Notes: generated by a model from the sequence alone, not told the origin. A stretch of 64,000 bases of DNA from Streptomyces sp. NRRL F-5123 (GCF_000721495.1 NZ_JOHY01000033.1:1-64000), one strand, 5' to 3'. Positions 53,571 through 62,642 are shown, counted from the stretch's first letter. Numbers and translations: made by a program.

Positions 53571-53611
53571 CCATCCTCACAACGTAGACCAGGACCGCTG
53601 AGGAGCACGTG

Positions 53612-54613
53612 ATGAGTGCCGCCGAGACCACCACCACCAAGGTGCCGCCGCCACGGCGGCACTCATCACCTCCCGGGCGCGGCCCCGGGAGACGCCGCGC
53701 CGCACGCGGTCGCCGGGTCCACCTCAGCCGGGCGTTCACCCCCTGGCTGCTGCTGGCGCCCTGCATCCTCGTGCTCGTGCTCGTACTGGGCTACCCGCTG
53801 ATCAAGCTGGGCATCCTGTCCTTCCAGGACTACAAGAAGCCCCAGCTGTGGGGCTTCAAACCCGCCACCTGGGTGGGCTTCGACAACTACACGGCGATCC
53901 TCAAGGACAGCGAGTTCTGGGACGTCGTCGTCCGCACCATCGTCTTCGCCGGCGCCGCGGTCGTCCTCACCATGGTCCTCGGCATGCTGATCGCGCTGCT
54001 GCTCCAGCGGGTGTCCGGCTGGGTGCGGACCCTGGTCAACATCGCTCTCGTCGCGAGCTGGGCCATGCCGGTGGTCGTGGCGGTCACCGTCTTCAAGTGG
54101 ATGTTCGACAGCGACTACGGCGTCGTGAACTGGGTGCTGACCAAGCTGCCGGGTGTCGACTACACCGGGCACAACTGGTTCGCCTCCGGTCCCGAGGGCC
54201 TGTCGGTGATCATGCTCCAGGTGGTGTGGGGCGCGATCCCGTTCGTCGTGATCACCCTGGGCGCCGGTCTCACCCAGGTGCCCAAGGAACTGGAGGAGGC
54301 GGCCCGGCTCGACGGCGCCGACGCCTTCGGGGTCTTCCGCTACGTGACCTTCCCGATCATCAAGCCGCTGGTCGTCATGATGACCACGCTCTCGGTCATC
54401 TGGGACATGGGCGTCTTCGCCCAGGTCTGGCTGATGCGCGGCGGCCACCCCGAGCCGGAGTTCCAGCTGCTGACCACCTACTCGTACGAAAAGGCCTTCG
54501 GCGTCAACGACTACGCCTCCGGCTCCGCGATCGCGCTGCTGACCGTCCTGCTGCTGCTCGGCGTCGTCGCGGTCTACATGCGGCAGATGCTCAAGATCGG
54601 AGAGGTGGAATGA
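53612..54613 (+). CDS. dasB: chitobiose ABC transporter permease
   Basis: 333-residue permease, MalF type, with six membrane helices after a basic Arg/Pro-rich cytoplasmic N-terminus. ATG 53612 is preferred over GTG 53609 for the spacing from GAGGAG. The EAA loop (KELEEAARLDGADAFGVFRY, about 225-245) is the contact site for the ATPase. No ATPase gene is present in this operon; in Streptomyces the shared MsiK serves such transporters. Overlaps dasC by 4 bp. Confidence 0.95.
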   Translation: MSAAETTTTKVPPPRRHSSPPGRGPGRRRAARGRRVHLSRAFTPWLLLAPCILVLVLVLGYPLIKLGILSFQDYKKPQLWGFKPATWVGFDNYTAILKDSEFWDVVVRTIVFAGAAVVLTMVLGMLIALLLQRVSGWVRTLVNIALVASWAMPVVVAVTVFKWMFDSDYGVVNWVLTKLPGVDYTGHNWFASGPEGLSVIMLQVVWGAIPFVVITLGAGLTQVPKELEEAARLDGADAFGVFRYVTFPIIKPLVVMMTTLSVIWDMGVFAQVWLMRGGHPEPEFQLLTTYSYEKAFGVNDYASGSAIALLTVLLLLGVVAVYMRQMLKIGEVE

Positions 54614-55494
54614 GCGCCCTGACCTCGCGGCCGAGCGCCGCCCCGGTGATCACCGCCACCGCGGCCGAGCGCCGCAAGCGCAAGGCCAAGATCGGCTGGA
54701 ACGTCCTCGGCCTGCTGGTCTTCGTGGTGACCGTCTTCCCGGTCTACTGGATGGTCAACACGGCCTTCAAACCGGCCAAGGACGCCATCGACCCCAAGCC
54801 GCACTTCTTCCCGTTCCCGGTGTCGCTGGAGAACTTCCGCCGCGCGCTGAACATCAGCGACTTCTGGGGTCCGGTCGAGCGCAGCCTCGTCGTCAGCGCC
54901 TCCACCGTCGTGGTCGGCGCGGTCATCGGCCTGCTGGCGGCGCTCGCGATCTCCCGCTTCGCCTTCCGCGGCCGCAAGGCCGTCATCGTCGGCATCCTGA
55001 CCGTCCAGATGGTGCCGCTCGTCGCGATGATCATCCCGGTCTTCCTGCTGCTCAACCAGATCCACCAGATCGACAAGCTCAGCGGCCTGGTGCTGACCTA
55101 CCTGACCTTCATCCTGCCCTTCACGGTCTGGACGCTGCGCGGCTTCATCGTCAACATCCCCAAGGAGCTCGAAGAGGCCGCGATGGTGGACGGGTGCAGC
55201 CGCACCGGCGCCTTCGTCCGCGTCGTCTTCCCGCTGCTGGCCCCGGGCCTGGTGGCCACCTCGATCTACGGCTTCATCCAGGCGTGGAACGAATTCCTCT
55301 ACGCCCTGCTGGTGATGAGCCAGGAGCACGAGACGGCCACCGTCTGGCTCGGCACGTTCACCACCCAGCACGGCACCGAGTACGCTCCGATGATGGCCGG
55401 TTCCACCATGATGGGCATCCCCGTGGTGATCCTCTTCCTGCTCGTGCAGCGCAAGATGGCCGCCGGCCTCACCGCCGGGGCGGTGAAGGGATGA
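54610..55494 (+). CDS. dasC: chitobiose ABC transporter permease
   Basis: 294-residue permease, MalG type, with six helices and the EAA loop PKELEEAAMVDGCSRTGAFV (about 185-205). It pairs with DasB in the membrane channel. Overlaps both neighbours (ATGA with dasB, ATGA-type with dasD), so the four genes are translated as a coupled set. Confidence 0.95.
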   Translation: MSALTSRPSAAPVITATAAERRKRKAKIGWNVLGLLVFVVTVFPVYWMVNTAFKPAKDAIDPKPHFFPFPVSLENFRRALNISDFWGPVERSLVVSASTVVVGAVIGLLAALAISRFAFRGRKAVIVGILTVQMVPLVAMIIPVFLLLNQIHQIDKLSGLVLTYLTFILPFTVWTLRGFIVNIPKELEEAAMVDGCSRTGAFVRVVFPLLAPGLVATSIYGFIQAWNEFLYALLVMSQEHETATVWLGTFTTQHGTEYAPMMAGSTMMGIPVVILFLLVQRKMAAGLTAGAVKG

Positions 55495-57125
55495 CCGCCG
55501 CCGTCACCGGCACGGACACGCCCGCGCCGTCGCTCGTACGCGACGCGCTGACCGTCCTGCAGCCCGGCTTCGAGGGCACCGAGGCCCCCGAGTGGCTGCT
55601 GCGGCAGCTCGCCGAAGGGCTGGGTGCGGTCGCGCTGTTCGCCCGCAACATCGAGTCGCCCGCGCAGCTGGCCGCGCTCACCGCCCAGCTGCGCGCGGTG
55701 CGGCCGGACGTGCTCGTCGCGGCCGACGAGGAGGGCGGCGACGTCACACGGCTGGAGGCGCGCGGCGGCTCGTCCTTCCCGGGCAACCTCGCGCTCGGCG
55801 CCGTCGACGACGTCAAGCTCACCCGCGCGGTCGCCGCCGAGCTGGGCCGCCGGCTCGCCGAGTGCGGGGTGAACCTCAACTGGGCGCCCTCCGCCGACGT
55901 CAACTCCGACCCGGACAACCCGGTCATCGGCGTGCGCTCCTTCGGCGCCGACCCCGACCTGGTCGCCCGCAACACCGCCGCCTACGTCGAGGGCCTGCAG
56001 TCCGCGGGTGTGGCCGCGTGCGTCAAGCACTTCCCCGGCCACGGCGACACCGCGACCGACTCGCACCACGACATGCCGCGGATCGACGTCGGCCTGGAGA
56101 CCCTGCGCTCCCGTGAGCTGGTGCCCTTCCGCGCCGCGCTCGCCGCAGGCAGCAAGGTCGTGATGAGCGCGCACATCCTCGTACCCGCGCTCGACCCCGA
56201 GCTGCCCGCGACCCTCAGCCCAGCCGCGCTCACCGGCCTGCTGCGCGCTCCCCGCGAGCGCGGCGGCCTCGGACACGAGGGCCTCATCGTCACCGACGGC
56301 ATGGAGATGCAGGCCATCGCGGGGACGTACGGGATCGAGCGCGGCACCGTCCTGGCGCTGGTCGCCGGCGCCGACGCGATCTGCGTCGGCGGCGGCCTCG
56401 CCGACGAGGAGACCGTGCTCGCCCTGCGCGACGCGATCGTGGCCGCCGTCGAGTCCGGCGAACTGCCCCGTGAGCGGCTCGCGGACGCGGCCGAGCGGGT
56501 CCGCGACCTCGCCGCGTGGGCGGCGGCGCAGCGGCCGGGCGCAGCGGAGGGGACCGCACCCGGCAGCACCGCGGCCGCCCCCGGCGAGGCATTCGGCACC
56601 GCCTCCGAGGTCGGCCTGGAGGCCGCCCGCCGCGCCCTGCGGATCACCCGCACGGACGCGTTCGCGCCGCTGGAGTCGGCCCCCTACGTGGCGGCCTTCA
56701 CGCCGGTGGCCAACATCGCGGTCGGTGAGGACACCCCGTGGGGCGTCGCCGCCGAGCTCGAACGGCTGCTGCCGGGTACGGAGACGGGCACGTACCGCGC
56801 CGCGGAGGACTCTTCGGAGGATTCCGCGGGGGATTCCGCGGAGGGGGCCCCCGGGGCTCCCGAGGCCGGGGACGCCCCCGACGTGGCGGCGCAGGTGCTG
56901 GCGGCGGCGGGGGAGCGGCGGATCGTCGCCGTCGTCCGCGACGTGCACCGGCACGCGTGGATGTCCGAGGCGCTGGCCGGCCTCGTCGCGGCCCGCCCCG
57001 ACACGGTGGTCGTCGAGATGGGCGTCCCCCAGGCCCCGCCCGCGGGAGCGCTCCATCTCGCGACCCACGGCGCCGCCCGCGTCTGCGGTGAGGCTGCCGC
57101 CGAGGCGATCGTCAGCGCCCGCTGA
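55491..57125 (+). CDS. dasD: GH3-family beta-N-acetylglucosaminidase
   Basis: 544-residue glycoside hydrolase 3. The catalytic His/Asp loop KHFPGHGDTATDSHHDMP (about 179-196) is of the NagZ type, and the nucleophile is Asp269 (IVTDGMEM). No signal peptide, so it should act inside the cell on imported chitobiose and give GlcNAc. The C-terminal ~180 residues are a variable Ala/Gly-rich domain with a duplicated acidic segment (EDSSEDSAGDSAEGAP). Last gene of the das operon. Confidence 0.93.
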   Translation: MTAAVTGTDTPAPSLVRDALTVLQPGFEGTEAPEWLLRQLAEGLGAVALFARNIESPAQLAALTAQLRAVRPDVLVAADEEGGDVTRLEARGGSSFPGNLALGAVDDVKLTRAVAAELGRRLAECGVNLNWAPSADVNSDPDNPVIGVRSFGADPDLVARNTAAYVEGLQSAGVAACVKHFPGHGDTATDSHHDMPRIDVGLETLRSRELVPFRAALAAGSKVVMSAHILVPALDPELPATLSPAALTGLLRAPRERGGLGHEGLIVTDGMEMQAIAGTYGIERGTVLALVAGADAICVGGGLADEETVLALRDAIVAAVESGELPRERLADAAERVRDLAAWAAAQRPGAAEGTAPGSTAAAPGEAFGTASEVGLEAARRALRITRTDAFAPLESAPYVAAFTPVANIAVGEDTPWGVAAELERLLPGTETGTYRAAEDSSEDSAGDSAEGAPGAPEAGDAPDVAAQVLAAAGERRIVAVVRDVHRHAWMSEALAGLVAARPDTVVVEMGVPQAPPAGALHLATHGAARVCGEAAAEAIVSAR

Positions 57126-57661
57126 GCCCTCCGGGGGAGCCCCGCCCTCTCCGGGGGAGCCTCGCCCTCTCCGGGGGAGCCTCCCCCTCTCCCCGCCCCG
57201 GACGCCGGGCCCGGCCGTAACCCCTGAGCCGGGCCCGGCGCCCGGCATGCCGCCCTGCCGGGCGAGCGCTTCCGCCTGCGGCTGGGCGTGCCGCGCCGGG
57301 CAACACCAGGGGCGCGTGGGGGTACCTCCCAGGCGCGGCTCTGGGGGAGAACTGCGCGCTCAGCCCTCCACCGGCCGGTGGTCCTGGGGGCACCCCCAGG
57401 CGGAGCTCTGGGGGAAGACCGTACTGCCCCACCGGCCGGTGACGACGTGCAGCGTCGTCGTGGCTGGTCGCGCAGTTTCCCGCGCCCCTGAAACGCTCAC
57501 CGCCCTGAGCAGCGGAAACGCTCGCCGCTCCGTGGAGCGGAAACGCTCGCCGCTCCGTGGAGCGGAAACGCTCTCACCGCCCTGCGCAGCGGAAACGCTC
57601 GTGGCGCAGCCGCACCCCCCGTTGGCACGGGGGCCCGACGCAGTAGGGGAGGGGCGGGGGC
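57126..57661. other. 536-bp intergenic region of repeats between dasD and nagB
   Basis: No gene. It begins with three CTCCGGGGGAGCC units (57129-57180), then a GAGCGCTTCCGCC unit, a core with GAGAACTGCGCGCTCAGCCC (57347-57366), palindrome CCACCGGCCGGTGG (57368-57381), GGGGCGCGGGAAACTGCGCG in reverse (57469-57488), and a tandem array (57490-57616). Its plan is close to that at 42 kb. Confidence 0.7.
57490..57616. repeat. 25-bp tandem array, GAAACGCTC type
   Basis: Units start at 57490, 57515, 57540, 57565 and 57592, each beginning GAAACGCTC. The second and third are identical (GAAACGCTCGCCGCTCCGTG then GAGCG). In reverse they match the GAGCGTTTTC units at 42.0 kb. Confidence 0.85.
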
Positions 57662-58447
57662 CTACAGGCCCTGCCAGTGCGGCTTCGCCGCGAAGGTGGC
57701 CCGGAAGTACGGCGCAAGCTTGAGCTTCGAGGCCGCGGCCTCGTCGACGACCACCGTGGCGTGCGGGTGGAGCTGGAGCGCCGACGCGGGCACCACCGCG
57801 GCGACAGGGCCCTCCACGCTCTGCGCCACCGCTTCCGCCTTGCCCTCGCCGGTGGCGAGAAGCACGAGGTGGCGGGCCTCCAGTATCGTGCCGATGCCCT
57901 GCGTGATGACGTGGTGCGGGACCTGCTCGATGTCGCCGTCGAAGAAGCGCGCGTTGTCGACCCGGGTCTGCTCGGTGAGCGTCTTGATACGGGTGCGGGA
58001 GGCCAGCGACGAGCACGGCTCGTTGAAGCCGATGTGCCCGTCCGTGCCGATCCCCAGCAGCTGGAGGTCGACCCCGCCCGCGGCGGCGAGAGCCGCGTCG
58101 TACGCCTCGCACGCGCCCTGCACGTCCTCCGCGCTGCCGTCCGGGCCCATGAAGGACTCCGGGGACAGCCCGAGCGGCTCCACGACCTCGCGGAGCACCA
58201 CGGAGCGGTACGACTCGGGGTGGCCGGCGGGCAGGCCCACGTACTCGTCCAGCTGGCAGACCCGGGCGCGGGAGACGTCCACCGCGCCGCCGCGGACCTT
58301 CGCCGCGAGCGCCTGGTAGACGGGCAGCGGGGTGGAGCCGGTGGCGACCCCGAGCAGCGCGTCGGGCTTGCGGCGGATGAGCGCGGCCATGGTCTCCGCG
58401 ATCACTTCGCCGCCTGCCGCGGCGTCCGGGACGATGACAACTTCCAC
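57662..58447 (-). CDS. nagB: glucosamine-6-phosphate deaminase
   Basis: 261-residue NagB, converting GlcN-6-P to fructose-6-P and ammonia; GTG start. Motifs: ATGSTPLPVY (about 35-44), QLDEYVGL with catalytic Asp, GIGTDGHIGFNEP with catalytic His, and TQGIGTIL. It completes the route started by the das genes and is divergent from the SIS gene, with a DasR operator between the two promoters. Confidence 0.96.
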   Translation of the reverse strand: MEVVIVPDAAAGGEVIAETMAALIRRKPDALLGVATGSTPLPVYQALAAKVRGGAVDVSRARVCQLDEYVGLPAGHPESYRSVVLREVVEPLGLSPESFMGPDGSAEDVQGACEAYDAALAAAGGVDLQLLGIGTDGHIGFNEPCSSLASRTRIKTLTEQTRVDNARFFDGDIEQVPHHVITQGIGTILEARHLVLLATGEGKAEAVAQSVEGPVAAVVPASALQLHPHATVVVDEAAASKLKLAPYFRATFAAKPHWQGL

Positions 58448-58476
58448 GCTGGGCCTGCCGTTTCTGGAGCGGTGAG

Positions 58477-58492
58477 TGTGGTATAGACCAAT
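58477..58492. promoter_or_regulatory. DasR operator (dre) upstream of nagB
   Basis: TGTGGTATAGACCAAT; the core TGGTATAGACCA differs from the consensus TGGTCTAGACCA at one base. It lies 30 bp before the nagB start and could also act on the divergent SIS gene. Confidence 0.85.
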
Positions 58493-58684
58493 CTATCAGG
58501 TGTCCCCCCGCAGGCCGAGGGGCACCCGTGCCCGCATTCGTGCCCGCGTCCGTACCCCGCTCGTACCCCGCATCCCGCTCGCACCCCGGCTCGTACCCCG
58601 CGGAGCGGCCCGCTCCGCGCGCGGGCCGCCGCCTCCTGTGGTCGACTGTTGGAGTGCTCCCCGGCGGGATGGAGGCGGGTGGAC

Positions 58685-59770
58685 ATGACGGACGGCACGG
58701 CGCCCCCGGGCCCGGCCCGCGGTGCGGACCGGGCCGGCGCGATCATGGCGGCGGAGATGGCCGAGCAGCCCGCGGTGCTGCGGCGCATCGTCGAGCGCGC
58801 GGTCCCGGAGATCACCGCGACCGCCCGCGCCGTCGCGGCCCGCCGCCCCCGCTTCGTGCTGCTCAGCGCGCGCGGCACCTCCGACCACGCGGCCCTCTAC
58901 GCGAAGTACCTCATCGAGGTGGAGCTCGGTCTGCCGTGCGGCCTCGCCTCGATGTCCACGATCACCGCGTACGGGGCCCGGCCGCAGCTCGCGGACGTGC
59001 TCGTGGTGGCCGTCAGCCAGTCGGGCGGGTCGCCCGACCTGACCGCCACCACGCAGGCCGCCCGGGAGGCCGGGGCGATCACCCTGGCCCTCACCAACAA
59101 CCCCGACTCGCCGCTCGCCGAGGTCGCCGAATTCCACATCGACATCCTCGCGGGCCCGGAGCGGGCCCTCCCGGCGACGAAGACGTACACGGCGGAGCTG
59201 CTGGCCCTCTACTTCTTCGTCACGGCCCTGGGCGGACAGGACGGCCTCCCCGCCGCGCGGGCCCTCCCGGAGCTCGCCGAGCGCGTCCTCGCCCGCGGCG
59301 AGGAGGTACGCGACCTCGCGGGCCGCTACCGCTTCGCCGAGCGCATGGTCATCACCAGCCGCGGCTACGGCTACCCCACGGCCAAGGAAGCCGCCCTCAA
59401 GCTCATGGAGACCAGCTACGTGCCCGCCCTCTCCTACTCCGGGGCGGACCTGCTGCACGGGCCGCTGGCCATGGTCGACAACATCTCGCCGGTCATCGCG
59501 ATCGTGACCGAGGGCCGCGGCGGTCAGGCCCTCCAGCCCGTCCTGGACCGCCTGCGCAGCAGGGGGGCCGACCTCGTCGTGGTCGGCCCCGAATCCGCGA
59601 CCCGCTCGGCGTCCGGCGGCTTCGCCCTCCCCACCCAGCACCTCCAGGAGGCGCTGCAGCCCGTCCTCGAAATCCTCCCCCTCCAGCGCCTCGCCTACGA
59701 AATCGCGATCGCTCGCGGCCAGAACCCCGACTCGCCGCGAGCGATCGCAAAAATAACGGAGACCCGCTGA
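58685..59770 (+). CDS. double SIS-domain sugar-phosphate isomerase/deaminase-like protein
   Basis: 361-residue protein like the isomerase half of GlmS. Two SIS domains: the first (about 48-180) with LLSARGTSDHAALYAKYLIE and VAVSQSGGSPDLT, the second (about 210-350) with ITSRGYGYPTAKEAALKLME. It should bind an amino-sugar phosphate; without a glutaminase domain it could deaminate or isomerise GlcN-6-P or a related sugar. The ATG 58685 follows GGAGGCGG. Its place opposite nagB with a dre between them suggests a role in amino-sugar metabolism. Confidence 0.85.
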   Translation: MTDGTAPPGPARGADRAGAIMAAEMAEQPAVLRRIVERAVPEITATARAVAARRPRFVLLSARGTSDHAALYAKYLIEVELGLPCGLASMSTITAYGARPQLADVLVVAVSQSGGSPDLTATTQAAREAGAITLALTNNPDSPLAEVAEFHIDILAGPERALPATKTYTAELLALYFFVTALGGQDGLPAARALPELAERVLARGEEVRDLAGRYRFAERMVITSRGYGYPTAKEAALKLMETSYVPALSYSGADLLHGPLAMVDNISPVIAIVTEGRGGQALQPVLDRLRSRGADLVVVGPESATRSASGGFALPTQHLQEALQPVLEILPLQRLAYEIAIARGQNPDSPRAIAKITETR

Positions 59771-60335
59771 CCCCCCCCGTACGACCTCGCGCCTGCGCCG
59801 CGGGGCACCCGTTCGGGGCCACGTCTGCGCCGCGGGGCCAAGCATTTTCAGCCTGCGGCTGGGCTGCGGGGTGGGCGTTTTCAGGGGCGCGGGGAACTGC
59901 GCTCCTCCAGAGCTTCGCCGGGGAGGTACCTCCACGCGCCCCTGGTGTACCCGGCGCGGCAGGCGCAGCCCCAAAGTGCCCGGCGCAGCAGCCGTACCCC
60001 CGGAGTGCGCGGCGGGGCAGGCGCAGCCGGAGAACGCTTGCCCTGTGCAGCAGGAGTGCCCGCGCCGCGAGGGGCCGAGGGCCGGGTTGCCCGGCGCGGC
60101 AGGCGCGGCAGCGGCAACAAGGCAGACAACTTCGGGCCGCGGTGCAGAGAGGACCCTCAGCCTCATCGCACCGCAGCCCGGAGCTTGCGCCGGCAGCCGT
60201 GGCAGGCGGGGTGTGCGGTCCCCGCGGACCCGTTAGGCGCCGACAGCGAGGCGGTGGCGTAGTCAGGGCAGAGAACGCCCCGCCTCGTTCCGCGCTCCTG
60301 TGCGGGGAGCCCGGACGTCGTGTTCTGGCGACCAT
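59771..60335. repeat. intergenic region with dispersed repeat modules
   Basis: No gene. Holds diverged GCGCCGCGGGGC / GCGTTTTC units (59788-59882), the core AGGGGCGCGGGGAACTGCGC (59883-59902), GGGGAGGTACCTCCACGCGCCCC and several CGGCGCGGCAGGCGCAGCC copies. It belongs to the same family as those near 42.0 and 57.4 kb. The last part should contain the promoter of the kinase gene. Confidence 0.6.
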
Positions 60336-60351
60336 TGTGGACTAGACCAAT
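60336..60351. promoter_or_regulatory. DasR operator-like site upstream of the sensor kinase
   Basis: TGTGGACTAGACCAAT; the core TGGACTAGACCA differs from TGGTCTAGACCA at one base and has the same flanks as the nagB site (TG...AT). It lies 107 bp before the kinase start. Confidence 0.75.
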
Positions 60352-60458
60352 GGGCCCTGTAAACGGGTCGGCACCGATTTCGTGCCGCGCCTGAACAAAG
60401 TGTGCCCGCAAAACCCGCCGGGCGCACCCCCCTGGGGCCTGCGGGTACGCTCGCAGTC

Positions 60459-61919
60459 GTGCCCTCCATGAACGATCTCGTACGCGAGCACACCGCACTG
60501 GACGCCTCCGACCTGGAATGGCTGCACCTGCTGGTGTCCGAATGGCAGTTGCTGTCCGACCTGTCCTTCGCGGACCTCGTGCTGTGGGTGCCCACCCGGG
60601 ACGGCACGCGGTACGTCTCGGTCGCGCAGATGCGGCCCAACACCGGCCCGACGTCGTACCAGGACGACATGGTCGGCCACCTCGTGCCGCGCGGGCGCCG
60701 CCCGCTGCTGGACGCCGCCCTGGACGAGGGGCGGATCGTCCGCGAGGGCGACCCGGAGTGGCGCGAGGAGGTCCCGGTACGGGTCGAGTCCATCCCCGTG
60801 CGGCGCGACGGCCGGGTGCTGGGCGTGATCGCCCGCAACACCAACCTGCTGACGGTCCGCACCCCGAGCCGGCTGGAGCTCACCTATCTGCAGAGCGCCA
60901 GCGACCTCGCGCAGATGATCGCGGCCGGCTCCTTCCCCTTCCCCGCCGAGCAGGTCGACATGGACGCCTCGCCGCGGGCCGGCGACGGGCTCATCCGGCT
61001 GGACGCCGACGGCACGGTGCAGTACGCGAGCCCCAACGCGCTGTCCGCCTACCACCGGCTCGGGCTGGCCGCCGACCTGGTCGGCCACCACCTGGGCAAG
61101 ACCACCGCCGAGCTGGCCCCGCAGTCGGGCGGGCCGGTGGACGAGGCGCTCGTCACGATGGCCAGCGGCTGGGCGCCCCGGGAGTTCGAGGTCGAGGGCG
61201 GTGACGGCGTGATCCAGTTGCGTGCGATCCCGCTCAAGCCCAAGGGCGTACGCACCGGTTCGCTGGTGCTGCTCCGCGACGTCACCGAACTGCGACGGCG
61301 CGAGCGCGAGTTGATGACCAAGGACGCGACCATCCGGGAGATCCACCACCGGGTGAAGAACAACCTCCAGACGGTGGCCGCGCTGCTGCGGCTGCAGGCC
61401 CGCCGGATGGATTCGGCGAGCGCCCGCTCGGCGCTGGAGGAGGCGGTGCGCCGGGTCGGCTCGATCGCCATCGTGCACGAGACGCTGTCCCAGACCCTGG
61501 ACGAGCGCGTGGAGTTCGACGAGATCGCCGACCGGGTGCTGGCGATGGTCGCCGAGATCTCCCCGGGCCGGGTGACCGCCCGCCGCTCCGGCCGCTTCGG
61601 TGTGCTGACCGCGCGGACGGCCACCCCCCTGTCGATGGTGCTCACCGAGCTGCTGCAGAACGCCCTCGAACACGGCTTCGGGCCGGGCGAGTCGGGCGCG
61701 GTCGACATCACCGCGACCCGCGGCCGGGAGCTCATCACCATCACCGTCCAGGACGACGGCCGCGGCCTGCCGGCCGGCTTCGACGCGCAGCAGACCGGCA
61801 ACCTGGGCCTGCAGATCGTCCGTACGCTCGTGGTCGGCGAGCTGGGCGGCACCTTCGACATGGTGCCCGCACCCGACCGCGGCACCCGGGTCATCCTCGA
61901 ACTCCCGCTCGCCGGCTGA
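60459..61919 (+). CDS. soluble sensor histidine kinase with PAS domain (HisKA_2 type)
   Basis: 486-residue kinase; GTG 60459 gives VPSMNDLVREH, with ATG 60468 as an alternative. The N-terminal ~155 residues are a GAF-like H_kinase_N domain, about 170-285 is a PAS-like domain (GLIRLDADGTVQYASPNALSAY), then a HisKA_2 dimerisation segment REIHHRVKNNLQTVAALLRL with phospho-acceptor His297, and an ATPase domain (LTELLQNALEHGF, VQDDGRGLP, GNLGLQIV). No membrane segment. No response regulator gene is adjacent. A DasR operator-like site lies upstream. Confidence 0.92.
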   Translation: MPSMNDLVREHTALDASDLEWLHLLVSEWQLLSDLSFADLVLWVPTRDGTRYVSVAQMRPNTGPTSYQDDMVGHLVPRGRRPLLDAALDEGRIVREGDPEWREEVPVRVESIPVRRDGRVLGVIARNTNLLTVRTPSRLELTYLQSASDLAQMIAAGSFPFPAEQVDMDASPRAGDGLIRLDADGTVQYASPNALSAYHRLGLAADLVGHHLGKTTAELAPQSGGPVDEALVTMASGWAPREFEVEGGDGVIQLRAIPLKPKGVRTGSLVLLRDVTELRRRERELMTKDATIREIHHRVKNNLQTVAALLRLQARRMDSASARSALEEAVRRVGSIAIVHETLSQTLDERVEFDEIADRVLAMVAEISPGRVTARRSGRFGVLTARTATPLSMVLTELLQNALEHGFGPGESGAVDITATRGRELITITVQDDGRGLPAGFDAQQTGNLGLQIVRTLVVGELGGTFDMVPAPDRGTRVILELPLAG

Positions 61920-61962
61920 CCGTTCACCCTTTCCGGTCATCTTTCCGGTGACCCGGACACGC

Positions 61963-62000
61963 GGAAGCCCCCCGTACCGCCATTGGTACGGGGGGCTTCC
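61963..62000. terminator. bidirectional terminator between kinase and wblE
   Basis: GGAAGCCCCCCGTACC (61963-61978) and GGTACGGGGGGCTTCC (61985-62000) form a perfect 16-bp stem with a 6-nt loop between two convergent genes. Confidence 0.9.
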
Positions 62001-62064
62001 GGATGCTGCGTGCTGCGCGGGTGACAGGTGCTGCGCGCTGCGGCTCGGTCGGAAGGCGTGCGTG

Positions 62065-62322
62065 TCAGGCGCTGGCGTTGCGGGCCCGGTTGCGGGCGGC
62101 GCGGCGCTTCATCGCGCGACGCTCGTCCTCGCTGAGGCCACCCCAGACACCGGCGTCCTGACCGCTTTCGAGCGCCCACTGCAGGCACTGCTCCATGACG
62201 GGGCAGCGGCGGCAGACGGCCTTGGCTTCCTCGATCTGCAGCAGCGCAGGACCGGTGTTGCCGATAGGGAAGAAGAGCTCAGGGTCTTCCTCGCGGCAAA
62301 CGGCGCGGTGACGCCAGTCCAT
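62065..62322 (-). CDS. wblE: WhiB-like regulator WblE (WhiB1 type)
   Basis: 85-residue 4Fe-4S protein from ATG 62322 (MDWRHRAVC). Cys9, 37, 40 and 46 are at the positions of mycobacterial WhiB1, followed by GVWGG (58-62) and an Arg-rich C-terminus (RRAARNRARNASA) for DNA binding. WhiB1 senses nitric oxide through its cluster and binds the principal sigma factor. ATG codons further upstream are in frame but would add residues not seen in WhiB1/WblE proteins. A CRP-like site lies 43 nt upstream. Confidence 0.95.
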   Translation of the reverse strand: MDWRHRAVCREEDPELFFPIGNTGPALLQIEEAKAVCRRCPVMEQCLQWALESGQDAGVWGGLSEDERRAMKRRAARNRARNASA

Positions 62323-62642
62323 GGCTGCTCCAACTCCTCGTGTGACAAGCTCGTTGCTTGTGAATGTGAACGCTTTCACGAATCCCTTCACAGGGAACGG
62401 GACGCCACCCAGTCTTCACTGGTGCAGTCCCGCTGGTGTGAGGTCTCAGATTCGGGCTCTCAAGGGGGCCGGTTTGTCGGCCGTCCCGATCGCCATGTAG
62501 AGACTCGCAAACCTCGGCTGGAGATACAACCCCTTCAGGGAAGTTTTTTTTGATTCCTCGGTGTCGCGTCGATCACAGCCGTACTTCCATGGGGTGCGGG
62601 GCAGCCTAAACGTTCGAGTAAAAGGACTTTAGGCTCTTCGAC
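62323..62642. other. 320-bp upstream region of wblE
   Basis: No gene. Holds a CRP-like palindrome, a run of eight A/T (62544-62551, A-rich in the wblE sense), and an 8-bp inverted repeat AGCCTAAA/TTTAGGCT (62603-62635) just after the diacylglycerol kinase stop that may be its terminator. The wblE promoter itself is not obvious to me. Confidence 0.5.
62365..62380. promoter_or_regulatory. CRP-like palindrome upstream of wblE
   Basis: TGTGA-ACGCTT-TCACG; 9 of 10 bases match the CRP consensus TGTGA-N6-TCACA. Mycobacterial whiB1 is controlled by CRP, so the site is plausible. Confidence 0.5.

Noticed and set aside
58636..58652. second DasR site before the SIS gene (TGTGGTCGACTGTT)
   Set aside because: Only the left half matches the operator; the right half has no ACCA.
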